In this document: positions 7,782-15,856 of the stretch, in pieces
How positions within the stretch are numbered: the stretch's first letter is position 1
How the letters are laid out: each line of letters begins with the position of its first letter
Assembly (NCBI GenBank): GCA_003222895.1
Contig: QHXI01000122.1
Span: 1-32,951 of the forward strand
Origin: Acidobacteriota bacterium
GTDB lineage: Bacteria; Acidobacteriota; Blastocatellia; Pyrinomonadales; Pyrinomonadaceae
Direction: 5' to 3'
Length of the DNA: 32,951 nt
The notes under the pieces: model-generated
The model's database searches: none
Told to the model about the DNA's origin: nothing
Seen by the model: only the letters and a program-made list of their open reading frames with translations
Translations under genes and position numbers: made by a program

Positions 7782-8552
7782 CGATACTGGCTGCCGAAAG
7801 TGATTCAAGCTTTAGACCCTTGGATGTCGGCGGATGATATTGATAAGGGCACGCGCTGGAGATCAGGAATCGCGACGGAGTTGGAGCAATCCAGTGTTGG
7901 AATCATTTGTTTGACTCGCGAAAATCTCGACTCAACATGGATTCATTTCGAAGCTGGAGCCCTTTCAAAGCAACAGCAAAATACCTACGTGTGTACATTC
8001 CTTTTTGGTTTAGGGCCGACTGATATCAGAGAACCCCTTGCACAGTTTCAAGCCACCACCGACAAAAGGGAAGATGTACGTAAACTAATCTTCACCGTCA
8101 ATCGAAGCCTCAACGAATCGCAACTACCAGAGTCGGAGCTTAACGAGAGTTTTGCGGTTTGGTGGCCTAAGTTAGAGGAACGTCTGCGTTCGATTCCGAT
8201 CTCAAGTGGCGGCGTGAAAGAGCCTATACGTGAGGATAGAGAAATATTAGAAGAGATTTTGGAATTGGTACGCGGGCAAGGAAGGCAACTGTTCATACCA
8301 ATTGAGGCCGACTCCATAACCGGCGAAACCTTGAGCTGGCGTACTCAAGAACTCCTTGCTCAGGAACTTGGATTGCAACGTGAATTGATTCAGAAAATGA
8401 AGTTCAATCCAGACTTTATTCGTGCTTTTCGAAACAGAATACGACGGATCGACAACTCCAAGCTTGAACCGCAGGAAGCGACACTTAAACTCACTCAGGA
8501 TAACTTGGAAGTGAGATCAGATGAAGACCCAAATGAAAACTCTAATCCGTAA
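7782..8552 (+). pseudogene. TIR-domain protein lacking its N-terminus
   Basis: The frame reads WLPKVIQALDPWMS, then DIDKGTRW, GIICLTREN and WIHFEAGALSK, the hallmarks of a bacterial TIR-like (TIR_2) protein of about 260-270 residues. The glutamate in FEAG is the position expected for NAD-cleaving activity. Related proteins begin with about 15-20 residues (a first beta strand with an ISWSG-type motif) before the WLP helix. Here those residues are replaced by repeat copy B, which ends at 7781. The first usable start is a GTG at 7800 without a ribosome site, so the gene is probably dead or N-terminally truncated. Its end overlaps the dihydropyrimidinase start by 32 bases. Intact relatives are often linked to anti-phage defence; here that is background only. 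Confidence 0.75.
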
Positions 8553-9909
8553 CGGCCAAATCATCACCGCTACCGACAACTACAAGGCCGACATTTTCAT
8601 CGACGGCGAAACCATCACGACCATCGGGGCAAAGCTCGACATGGAGGCCGACGTCACAATCGACGCGAGCGGCAAACTCGTCATTCCCGGCGGCATCGAT
8701 CCGCACACACACATGGAGTTGCCGTTCGGCGGGACCACCGCAGCGGATGACTTTCGCACCGGAACGATCGCGGCTGCGCATGGCGGCACGACGACGATTA
8801 TCGACTTCGCGGTGCAATACAAAGGCGAGTCGCTGTTACAAGGCGTCGATAATTGGCACCAAAAAGCTGAAGGCAAGTGCGCGATCGATTACGGCTTTCA
8901 CTTGATTACGACCGAACTCGAAGACAAACAGATCGAAGAGATGTACACGGTCATGGACGAAGGCGTCACCAGCTTCAAGATGTTCATGGCGTATCCCGGA
9001 GTGTTTCTGGTAGACGACGCGACCATCTTTCGGGCTATGTCAGCGGCTGGCTCGCGCGGCGGATTGATTTGCATGCACGCCGAAAACGGCATCGTCATCA
9101 ACGAGATCATCAAAGACGCATTAGCTAAAGGTCACACCGCACCGAAGTATCACGCGCTCACGCGACCGACAATGGCCGAAGCCGAGGGCGTGCATCGCGC
9201 AATCGCGATTGCCGAAATGGCTGAGTCACCAGTTTACATTGTCCATCTTTCTTGCGCGGATGCTCTGAATCAAGTTCGGCAAGCGCGCGATCGCGGCATT
9301 CCTGCTTTCGCGGAAACTTGTCCGCAGTATCTCTTCCTCTCGATCGATGATTACGGTGACGGCTGGGATGGCGCGAAGTATGTAATGACGCCGCCGCTGC
9401 GCGAAAAATCGAACCAGGCCGAGCTTTGGAAAGGTTTGAAGATGGATGATCTCCAGATCATCTCAACCGATCATTGTCCGTTCTGCATGAAAGAGCAGAA
9501 GGAACTCGGTAAGGACGACTTCACCAAGATTCCAAACGGCGCGCCGGGCGTCGAGCATCGCGTCTCGCTGATCTACAACGGCGTGGTTGAGAATCGGATC
9601 TCACTAAATCGTTTTGTAGAACTCACGTCAACGGCTGCGGCAAAAATGTTCGGGCTGTTTCCGAAGAAAGGGACGATCGCGGTTGGCTCGGACGCCGACA
9701 TCGTCATCTTCGATGCTAATAAAGATCAGACAATCTCAGTTAATACTCACCACATGAATGTCGATTACAGCGCTTACGAAGGCAAGACAATCAAAGGCGT
9801 CGTCGAAACTGTGCTGTCGCGCGGCTCAATCGTGATTGATAAAGGCGAGTTCAAAGGCAAGTCCGGCAACGGGCAGTTCTTGAAGCGCGGCGAGTGCGTG
9901 AGTATCTGA
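8521..9909 (+). CDS. hydA: Dihydropyrimidinase (D-hydantoinase)
   Basis: This 462-residue metal-dependent cyclic amidohydrolase opens dihydrouracil or dihydrothymine to the N-carbamoyl amino acid, step two of reductive pyrimidine degradation. Metal ligands are all visible: His62 and His64 in DPHTHME, the carboxylated Lys153 in SFKMFMAY, His186 in CMHAENG, His242 in VHLSC and Asp317 in STDHCPF. The NGAPGVEHR motif is typical of dihydropyrimidinases rather than allantoinases or dihydroorotases. The ATG at 8521 has GGAAG nine bases upstream; an ATG at 8533 is the alternative. Partner enzymes lie downstream at 15857 and 18913 and a transporter at 14125. A palindromic cassette begins two bases after the stop. 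Confidence 0.95.
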   Translation: MKTQMKTLIRNGQIITATDNYKADIFIDGETITTIGAKLDMEADVTIDASGKLVIPGGIDPHTHMELPFGGTTAADDFRTGTIAAAHGGTTTIIDFAVQYKGESLLQGVDNWHQKAEGKCAIDYGFHLITTELEDKQIEEMYTVMDEGVTSFKMFMAYPGVFLVDDATIFRAMSAAGSRGGLICMHAENGIVINEIIKDALAKGHTAPKYHALTRPTMAEAEGVHRAIAIAEMAESPVYIVHLSCADALNQVRQARDRGIPAFAETCPQYLFLSIDDYGDGWDGAKYVMTPPLREKSNQAELWKGLKMDDLQIISTDHCPFCMKEQKELGKDDFTKIPNGAPGVEHRVSLIYNGVVENRISLNRFVELTSTAAAKMFGLFPKKGTIAVGSDADIVIFDANKDQTISVNTHHMNVDYSAYEGKTIKGVVETVLSRGSIVIDKGEFKGKSGNGQFLKRGECVSI

Positions 9910-9910
9910 G

Positions 9911-9991
9911 TGTCAGAACCGGGAGCGGTAGCGACCGGATCGCGCCACGAAGCGATTGATTGATCCCGTCGCTATTGCTCCGGGTTCTGAT
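9911..9991. repeat. Palindromic cassette with TGTCAGAACC-type ends
   Basis: The left arm TGTCAGAACCGGGAGC with GTAGCGACCGG pairs imperfectly with the right arm CCCGTCGCTATTGCTCC and GGGTTCTGATA. The ends match the family seen at 1621-1714. It lies immediately after hydA and could form a long stem in the mRNA, but it has no T-tract, so it is not called a terminator. Confidence 0.65.
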
Positions 9992-10013
9992 AATCTTTGA
10001 ATGAGGCAAGGTG

Positions 10014-10445
10014 ATGATGAAGACTTTTCTTCCGGCACTGTTGGTCATGTCGAGCATAAGTCTGACAACCCCGGCGCAAAACTCGAAAGTCGTCACCGCA
10101 CCCCAAGCGAATGGAGTCTATCGTTACTACGACAACGAGTTTCGCATTCTCGCTCTCGGCCACAACAAACTGAAGTTGCAGTTCGACGGCCTCTATCACA
10201 CGATGGCAAAGAGCGTGAACATCGGCTATGCCGGCGGTGAAGCAACGATCGAAGGGAATGTCGCGACGTTCGTTCCCGAAGACACGCAAGGCTGCAAAAT
10301 CACGATCACTTTTCTTCCGGGAAAGATCGTTGTCAAGCAGGACGGCGACGACGCGACGTGCGGCTTTGGTCACAACGTCTATTCAACTGGTACTTATCGA
10401 AAGGTTCGCGGCGGCAAACCAAAATTCGAGAATCCCTATCAATGA
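10014..10445 (+). CDS. Small secreted protein of unknown function
   Basis: The product has about 143 residues, with a signal peptide (MMKTFLPALLVMSSISL, cleaved near TPAQ) and then a compact, probably beta-rich domain containing VTAPQANGVYRYYDNEFRI. Two cysteines lie in the second half (GCKIT and ATCGF). GAGG seven bases upstream favours the ATG at 10014; a GTG at 10011 and an ATG at 10017 are alternatives. The stop overlaps the next start (ATGA), so the two are translationally coupled. The next product shares the VT.aQ.NGVY motif. No family was recognised. Confidence 0.65.
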   Translation: MMKTFLPALLVMSSISLTTPAQNSKVVTAPQANGVYRYYDNEFRILALGHNKLKLQFDGLYHTMAKSVNIGYAGGEATIEGNVATFVPEDTQGCKITITFLPGKIVVKQDGDDATCGFGHNVYSTGTYRKVRGGKPKFENPYQ

Positions 10446-10633
10446 GTTTCTCCGCATCGAGATTAATCAACGTTGCGTTTTGCTGCGCCTCCTTGTTTCT
10501 AAATCACGCCTTGCTCACATCTGCGCAATCCCTTCAGCGGAAAGTAACTCCCGCTCAAATCAACGGCGTTTACAAAGATGGCCGTAACGACTTTTCGCTA
10601 TTCCCCGTTAGCATCATCGCTCGCCGATCTTGA
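10442..10633 (+). CDS. Short secreted paralogue of the preceding protein, probably truncated
   Basis: The 63-residue product starts in the ATGA overlap with the previous gene. It has a signal peptide (MSFSASRLINVAFCCASLF to TSAQS), then KVTPAQINGVYKDGRNDFSL, which matches KVVTAPQANGVYRYYDNEFRI of the neighbour. It ends about 80 residues short of it. The sequence after the stop does not clearly resume the homology in another frame. A tandem duplicate that has decayed is the simplest reading. Confidence 0.5.
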   Translation: MSFSASRLINVAFCCASLFLNHALLTSAQSLQRKVTPAQINGVYKDGRNDFSLFPVSIIARRS

Positions 10634-10771
10634 ATATAAACCTGTGAACTTGTACTCGCATTCCGCGTATGACTGTGCAGGTGTGATATCTGTTAGAAGT
10701 ACTTCGCTGATGGATCACCTTTCCTCAATGACCGAGTCTCTGACTCAACCTCAACCAAAGGAGACCAGAAA

Positions 10772-11434
10772 ATGCAAAATCCAAACTTGAATTTGTCGTT
10801 CAGATCGCTGAGTCGTATGGTTGCCGGTTTTGTAAAAGCGCGCAAACAACTGCGGCCCGCACGGCTTGTCCTCGCATGTATCGCGCTCGTCGGCTTTAGT
10901 TTCGTTTTTGCCGGCAGGGCGAATGCTATGCCCTGCTGGGCCCTCACCAGCCCGAGCGCGACCTTGAGCCTCGGGCTTGGCGTTCCCAGCGTCGAGTCCA
11001 CGAGTAACGGCGGAATCTACGAGAAAAGTGGTTGTCATTACTGGGTGGTTGATATCTCCGTCCCAAGTAACTCGTCAGGAGGGCAAAACTCTATTCCATC
11101 GTTTGGCATTTACCTCGATACTTGGGGTCCCCACACGAAGGCCGGCTGTCAAACATATGAAGACTATTTCGTCGTCTTTGTGAAGCACCAAGGACAGGAT
11201 CAATTTGAAAGCACTCCTATAGCGCATGGGTCGAGAACAGGCGTTTGGAACCCAGGAAAGGACGCAATCCCTCTCTGCGGGTTGAAGGAGTCGAAAACAT
11301 ACGTGAATCTTTCCGATTCGCTTAACCCGCCCGCGAGCGGTACCGACGTGTACCGCGTCGCGGCTGCCGTCAGGTCAGGAAGCAAGTGGAAAACGGTTAA
11401 TGTCTTGGCCCAGCACGTAGTTATTCCTAGGTAG
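10772..11434 (+). CDS. Secreted protein of unknown function
   Basis: The 220-residue product has a strong ribosome site (AAAGGAG, nine bases before the ATG). A long N-region with a hydrophobic stretch (LVLACIALVGFSFVFAGRANA) suits export with cleavage near residue 52. The mature part holds several cysteines (PCWAL, SGCHYW, AGCQTY, PLCGL) suited to disulphides, and looks beta-rich. No motif was recognised. It is followed by a good terminator, so it is probably the end of a transcription unit. Confidence 0.65.
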   Translation: MQNPNLNLSFRSLSRMVAGFVKARKQLRPARLVLACIALVGFSFVFAGRANAMPCWALTSPSATLSLGLGVPSVESTSNGGIYEKSGCHYWVVDISVPSNSSGGQNSIPSFGIYLDTWGPHTKAGCQTYEDYFVVFVKHQGQDQFESTPIAHGSRTGVWNPGKDAIPLCGLKESKTYVNLSDSLNPPASGTDVYRVAAAVRSGSKWKTVNVLAQHVVIPR

Positions 11435-11448
11435 CCCCAAGCCAATAC

Positions 11449-11481
11449 GGTGGGCACAGATTTTATTGTGCCCACCATTTT
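11449..11481 (+). terminator. Rho-independent terminator
   Basis: GGTGGGCACA (11449-11458) pairs perfectly with TGTGCCCACC (11467-11476) around an eight-base loop, followed by ATTTT. It sits just after the secreted-protein gene ending at 11434. Confidence 0.75.
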
Positions 11482-11520
11482 ACCGAGCACCGCCTAACGA
11501 CCAGCGGTCGATCCGTATAT

Positions 11521-11606
11521 GCTCTCCTGTTGGGAGAGATGGGTGTTGGCGACGTAGTTACAGATACTCAAGCCCTCACCTTTACCCTCTTCCAAAGGGA
11601 GAGGGA
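11521..11606. repeat. Paired CTCTCC-palindrome repeat
   Basis: Two small palindromes face each other: CTCTCCTGTTGGGAGAG (11522-11538) followed by ATGGGTG, and CCTCACCTTTACCCTCTTCC with AAGGGAGAGGG. Together they form an imperfect inverted repeat about 85 bases long. Similar CCCTCTCC..GGGAGAGGG repeats are common REP-like elements in bacteria. The rest of the stretch 11435-11814 holds a terminator and the cassette at 11703, and no credible gene. Confidence 0.5.
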
Positions 11607-11702
11607 ATACCTTCAATTTCAATCTCCCGCGCCTCTCAACAAATCACTTGTCGCCTCACCTTGTTTGGCTTACTATGGCCGCCTTGCTGTTGCCAAAACG
11701 AC

Positions 11703-11787
11703 GTCAGTACCATCTGCATCAACAGATGGATCTTCGATCGACTTAACGTTTCAATTTGATCCATCCGCTAACGCGGATCGTAGCGAC
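11703..11787. repeat. Palindromic cassette with GTCAGTACC-type ends
   Basis: The 27-base left arm (11703-11729, GTCAGTACCATCTG start) and right arm (11761-11787, ending CGTAGCGAC) are imperfect inverted repeats. Each arm holds its own hairpin: CATCTG with CAGATG, and ATCCGC with GCGGAT. It lies 27 bases before the S10 peptidase start, in what should be its promoter or leader. Confidence 0.55.
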
Positions 11788-11814
11788 CCGACCGATGTGA
11801 AAGGTTAACCAACC

Positions 11815-13398
11815 ATGCTTGCAGCGATTCTGCTTTGCTTTGCGTTATTGTCTTTTGGCCAGGAAGATATTGGACAAGGACGGCGCCAACAACAGGGCGC
11901 GTCTCCTCAAGCGACACCCTCACCAACGTCGTCGACGCAAAGCGGCACAGGCCAAGCGCGCGGTCCGCAGGAACGACCGTCGCCGTCACCGGACGAGCCG
12001 CCGGTCATAACTCATCATCAGATTCAAGTCGGTGGCAAGACTCTGAGTTACACTGCGACCGCCGGCATGATGCCGCTCAAAAATCGTGAAGGTGAAACGG
12101 AAGGCCGGATCTTTTTCATGGCGTACACGCTGGACGATGCCGGAGTGCGCAATCGTCGGCCTCTGACTTTTTCCTTTAATGGTGGACCAGGGTCGGCGTC
12201 GGTATGGCTGCATCTCGGCGCGATTGGTCCGCGACGCGTGCCGATGAATCCGGACGGCACAATGCCGCCGCCACCTTATCAACTGGTCGACAACGAATAC
12301 ACTTGGCTGAATCAAACCGACCTAGTTTTCATTGATCCGGTTGGCACAGGATACAGCCGCGCCGCGCGGCCTGAACTTGCGGCAAGATTCTTTGGTCTGA
12401 ACGGTGACATCGAGTCAGTCGGCGAATTCATTCGCATGTACCTGACACGATACGAGCGTTGGACCTCTCCTTTGTTTCTGGCTGGCGAAAGTTACGGCAC
12501 CACGCGCGCGTCAGCGCTGTCCGGTTACTTGATCGATCGCGGCATCGCTTTCAACGGCATCATGCTGATCTCGACAATTATGAATTTCGAGACGACGGAT
12601 TTTGCTGCGGGAAACGATATCGCGTACGTAATGTATCTTCCGTCATACGCGGCGACCGCGTGGTATCACAAGAAATTGCCGCGGGATCTGCAATCAAAGC
12701 CGGTCCAGCAAGTCGTAAACGAAGCCGAGCAATGGGCGGCCAATGATTACATGCTGGCCCTGCAAAAGGGCGACCGGTTGGTCGGAAAGGATCGCGACGA
12801 TGTTATCGCCCAACTTGCTCGATTCACCGGCCTCGATAAGCAATTCATCGACAACGCAAACCTGCGAGTGTCTTTGAATTTCTTCCGCAAGGAACTGCTG
12901 CGTGATGAAAAGCGATCGATTGGACGGCTCGATGCTCGCTTCCGCGGATATGATTCAAGCTACGTGACGGCTGGTCCTGATTTCGACGCGAGCGAAGCAG
13001 CGATCCGTCCGCCATACACTTCGACCTTCAACAACTACGTTCGAAGTGAACTCAATTACAAGAGCGACCTCGAATACTACATTCTCGGCGGCGGTATCAC
13101 CTCACCATGGAACTGGGGAACGAACAACGGCTATGTCGACACGAGCCTCGCACTCCGAAATGCGCTGGCCAAGAATCCCTACCTGAAAGTTTTCGTGGCG
13201 ATGGGTTATTACGACATGGCGACACCTTACTTTGCGGTCGATTACACGCTGCATCACATCAGCCTCGATCCTGTGCTGCTGAAGAATTTTTCGACGGCGC
13301 ATTACGAAGCCGGACATATGATGTATATAGATGAGAAGTCTTTGGCTAAATTACGAAGCGATATTGGCAAGTTCATTGATGAAGCGCAGCGAAGATAA
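11815..13398 (+). CDS. Secreted S10 family serine carboxypeptidase-like peptidase
   Basis: The 527-residue product has a signal peptide (MLAAILLCFALLSFGQ) and a Gln/Pro/Ser-rich linker to about residue 60. A peptidase S10 alpha/beta hydrolase domain follows. It shows the oxyanion motif NGGPGSASVWLHLG, nucleophile Ser226 in AGESYGTTRA, Asp467 in GYYDMATPY and His501 in YEAGHMMY. It should release C-terminal residues from peptides outside the cytoplasm. It may serve amino-acid scavenging together with the S9 enzyme at 4067-6681. A palindromic cassette ends 27 bases before the start. Confidence 0.9.
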   Translation: MLAAILLCFALLSFGQEDIGQGRRQQQGASPQATPSPTSSTQSGTGQARGPQERPSPSPDEPPVITHHQIQVGGKTLSYTATAGMMPLKNREGETEGRIFFMAYTLDDAGVRNRRPLTFSFNGGPGSASVWLHLGAIGPRRVPMNPDGTMPPPPYQLVDNEYTWLNQTDLVFIDPVGTGYSRAARPELAARFFGLNGDIESVGEFIRMYLTRYERWTSPLFLAGESYGTTRASALSGYLIDRGIAFNGIMLISTIMNFETTDFAAGNDIAYVMYLPSYAATAWYHKKLPRDLQSKPVQQVVNEAEQWAANDYMLALQKGDRLVGKDRDDVIAQLARFTGLDKQFIDNANLRVSLNFFRKELLRDEKRSIGRLDARFRGYDSSYVTAGPDFDASEAAIRPPYTSTFNNYVRSELNYKSDLEYYILGGGITSPWNWGTNNGYVDTSLALRNALAKNPYLKVFVAMGYYDMATPYFAVDYTLHHISLDPVLLKNFSTAHYEAGHMMYIDEKSLAKLRSDIGKFIDEAQRR

Positions 13399-13404
13399 TG
13401 AATT

Positions 13405-13641
13405 ATGAATGACGATCTTTCTGATTTCCGTGAACAGTGCAGGCGTAGCTTGTGCCGCAGTGTAGAAGAGCGCATGCGCTACGGTTTCAATTACGTTTAT
13501 AAGCCTGTGCTTGATGACGCCGATTGGCGCTCGTTCAACTCAATGGAAGAATATCGCGAGTGGTGTCGGAAAAATCTGCCCGAGTACCTCGGGTATGGCG
13601 AATTGACCGAATTACAGCGACGGGTGCTGGATGAAGCGTGA
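13405..13641 (+). CDS. Small hypothetical protein paired with a nucleotidyltransferase
   Basis: The 78-residue charged soluble protein starts seven bases after the S10 stop. Its sequence is rich in Arg, Glu and Tyr (YREWCRKNLPEYLGYGEL). No family was recognised. Its last codons overlap the next gene by 11 bases, a tight coupling typical of two-gene modules such as toxin-antitoxin pairs. Which partner would be toxic cannot be told from sequence. Confidence 0.6.
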   Translation: MNDDLSDFREQCRRSLCRSVEERMRYGFNYVYKPVLDDADWRSFNSMEEYREWCRKNLPEYLGYGELTELQRRVLDEA

Positions 13642-14107
13642 AACTTTTAGTCCGCTGCAAGCACAGGAAGTTGCCGCAGCTTTCTCAAGACACCAGGTCG
13701 ATTACATGTTCATTGGTAAGAGCGGCGCGATTCTGCTCGGCTATCCGGGAACCACGCAGGATGTTGATGTTTTTCCGCGCAAGGACATGGACAATGGCAG
13801 ACGAATCGTCTCAGCGTTGTCCGATCTGGGTTTCGAAATCAACAACATAGTAGAAGCGGACATTCTTCGCGGCAAAGACTTCGTGCAAATTAAGAACGGC
13901 CCGTTCGACATTGATCTGGTGTTTGCTCCGGATGGCATCGAGAGCTATGACGAAGCGAAGGCCAGGATTGACATGTCAAGCGGGTTCCCGGTGGCAAATA
14001 TCAGAGACATCATCGAGAGCAAGCGTGCTGCGAAACGGCCAAGAGATGCTATTGAACTTCCTCAGCTACAGGCATTCCGAGAGGAGTATGAAAAAAAAGA
14101 GCATTAA
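13631..14107 (+). CDS. Nucleotidyltransferase-fold protein
   Basis: The 158-residue protein matches the minimal nucleotidyltransferase pattern (AbiEii/DUF6036-like). It has YMFIGKSGAILLGYPGTTQDVDVF with the paired aspartates Asp44 and Asp46, then FDIDLVFAP with Asp93 and Asp95 as third-carboxylate candidates. Such proteins often act as the nucleotidyl-transferring member of toxin-antitoxin or abortive-infection pairs. It overlaps the upstream 78-residue gene by 11 bases and sits 17 bases before the NCS1 transporter, so it may share that transcript. Family is fairly sure; function and target are not. Confidence 0.7.
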   Translation: MKRETFSPLQAQEVAAAFSRHQVDYMFIGKSGAILLGYPGTTQDVDVFPRKDMDNGRRIVSALSDLGFEINNIVEADILRGKDFVQIKNGPFDIDLVFAPDGIESYDEAKARIDMSSGFPVANIRDIIESKRAAKRPRDAIELPQLQAFREEYEKKEH

Positions 14108-14124
14108 CGTTTGATCTCCGCAGA

Positions 14125-15645
14125 ATGAAAAACGCCGAAACAATTCAATATCCGGACGGTCGCGTCGAGCTGAAGCCCGAGGCGTTTCAAGAAATCACCC
14201 AGAGCCCGCTGTTTAATCGCGACCTAGCGCCGGTCAAGGTTTCCGAGCGTAACTGGACCACTTACAACTATGCGGCGCTTTGGATCAGCATGGCGCATTG
14301 CATCCCGACTTATATGCTGTCGTCGGGCTTAATCAGCGCGGGGATGAACTGGTGGCAGGCGCTGATCACGATTCTACTCGGCAATACGATCGTTCTGATT
14401 CCAATCCTCCTCAACTCGCATCCCGGAACAAAGTATGGAATACCCTTTCCGGTTTTCGCGCGCGCTTCTTATGGAACCTATGGATCGAATTTGCCGGCGC
14501 TGATGCGCGCCATCGTCGCCTGTGGTTGGTTCGGCATTCAGGCATGGATTGGCGGCGAAGCTCTCAACACTCTGTTCGCCGCGATCATTCCAGGATGGAA
14601 TAACTTGCTCGGTGGTCCAATCGGCGGACATCCGCCAACGGAGTGGCTCTCGTTTCTCCTGTTCTGGGGATTGAATATTTTCATCATCTATCGCGGCATG
14701 GACTTGCTCAGAAAGGTCGAGAACTGGGCGGCTCCGTTCGTCCTGGTGATGACCACGCTGCTGCTGGGCTGGGCCATTTGGAAAGCCCACGGACTCGGTT
14801 ATTTGTTGAGCCAGCAAAGTAAGTTTCATAGCCTCGGTGAGTTCTGGCCCACCTTCATCATCTCACTGACCGGCATGATCGGATTTTGGGCCACGCTCTC
14901 GCTCAACATGCCGGATTTCACGCGCTTCGGTCATAGCCAGCGCGAGCAGGCCGTCGGACAGATCGTCGCGTTGCCGACAACGATGACAGTCTTCGCGGCG
15001 ATGGGCGTGATGATTACTTCAGCGGCGGTAATTATCTATCCGCAAATGCCGCCGGGCGATCTCTGGAATCCGATGAAGTTGGTCGGCCAATTTCATCAAG
15101 TGGTCGTCGTTGCGATTTCCATGTTCACCGTCGTCGTTGCTACGCTCGCTGTGAATATCGCCGCCAACGTAGTCTCTCCGGCCAATGATTTTGCGAATGC
15201 CTTCCCGAAATTGATTTCATTCCGCACCGGTGGATTGATCACCGGCATTATTGGCATCCTGATGCAGCCCTGGCGTCTACTCGCCGATCCATCCGGGTAT
15301 ATTTTTGACTGGCTGGTTGGCTACTCAGGCGGGCTCGGCTCGATCGCCGGTGTGCTAATAGCGGACTATTGGTTAGTGCGTCGTAAGAACCTGGCGCTGG
15401 GCGATCTTTATCGCGCGCGCGGCAACTACAAATATTTCGGCGGTTGGAACGTGCGCGCGGTCGCTGCTACTCTCTTGGGCTGTGCGCTGGCATGGAGTGG
15501 ACCAATATCGCATAAGTTGGGAATGTCGATTTGGTTATTCGACAGACTCTACAGCTATGCATGGTTCGTCGGATTCGGAGTCGCCGCTGTGGTGTACTTG
15601 ATCCTGATGAGAATTGCGCCGCCTAAGGCCGCGAGTTCAAGCTAA
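14125..15645 (+). CDS. NCS1-family nucleobase:cation symporter
   Basis: The 506-residue inner-membrane protein has about twelve hydrophobic segments. The family's early motif is SERNWTTYNYAALWISMAHCIPTYML, beginning around residue 40. The GTKYGIPFPVFARASYG loop, WFGIQAWIGGEAL and the later NIAANVVSPANDFAN segment are typical of the uracil/allantoin/hydantoin (PucI, Mhp1-like) transporters. With dihydropyrimidinase, ureidopropionase and PreA genes close by, uracil, thymine or a hydantoin is the likely cargo; this is inferred from context. No strong ribosome site is seen, and the closeness of the upstream gene suggests translational coupling. Confidence 0.9.
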   Translation: MKNAETIQYPDGRVELKPEAFQEITQSPLFNRDLAPVKVSERNWTTYNYAALWISMAHCIPTYMLSSGLISAGMNWWQALITILLGNTIVLIPILLNSHPGTKYGIPFPVFARASYGTYGSNLPALMRAIVACGWFGIQAWIGGEALNTLFAAIIPGWNNLLGGPIGGHPPTEWLSFLLFWGLNIFIIYRGMDLLRKVENWAAPFVLVMTTLLLGWAIWKAHGLGYLLSQQSKFHSLGEFWPTFIISLTGMIGFWATLSLNMPDFTRFGHSQREQAVGQIVALPTTMTVFAAMGVMITSAAVIIYPQMPPGDLWNPMKLVGQFHQVVVVAISMFTVVVATLAVNIAANVVSPANDFANAFPKLISFRTGGLITGIIGILMQPWRLLADPSGYIFDWLVGYSGGLGSIAGVLIADYWLVRRKNLALGDLYRARGNYKYFGGWNVRAVAATLLGCALAWSGPISHKLGMSIWLFDRLYSYAWFVGFGVAAVVYLILMRIAPPKAASSS

Positions 15646-15667
15646 ATGGGGAACGTCGTATTCGGGC

Positions 15668-15803
15668 TTCGTAGGAGCCAAATGTTTATAGCAGTCGACG
15701 GCTCTTAAGGAACAAGCTCGATCAGGAGCGATGGTTCGCTCCTGATCGAGCTTGAAATCAAAATGCGAAATCGCAAACTATAAATATTTCGTCCCTACGG
15801 GAC
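15668..15803. repeat. Solo copy of the transposase-associated nested palindrome
   Basis: The core is a perfect 18-bp stem: AAGCTCGATCAGGAGCGA (15714-15731) with TCGCTCCTGATCGAGCTT (15736-15753) around a TGGT loop. Outer arms GTAGGAGCCAAATGTTTATAG and CTATAAATATTTCGTCCCTACG match the family seen at 7436-7781. It lies between the transporter and the ureidopropionase, with no transposase gene of its own. Confidence 0.75.
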
Positions 15804-15856
15804 TCAGGCAGGCATTGTGATCCAACCTGCTCTGATCACTAACATGAGGAGCTTTT

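Noticed and set aside
11466-11808. Two overlapping plus-strand frames of about 95 codons
   Set aside because: They run through a terminator, two palindromic repeats and a leader region, with no coding signature.
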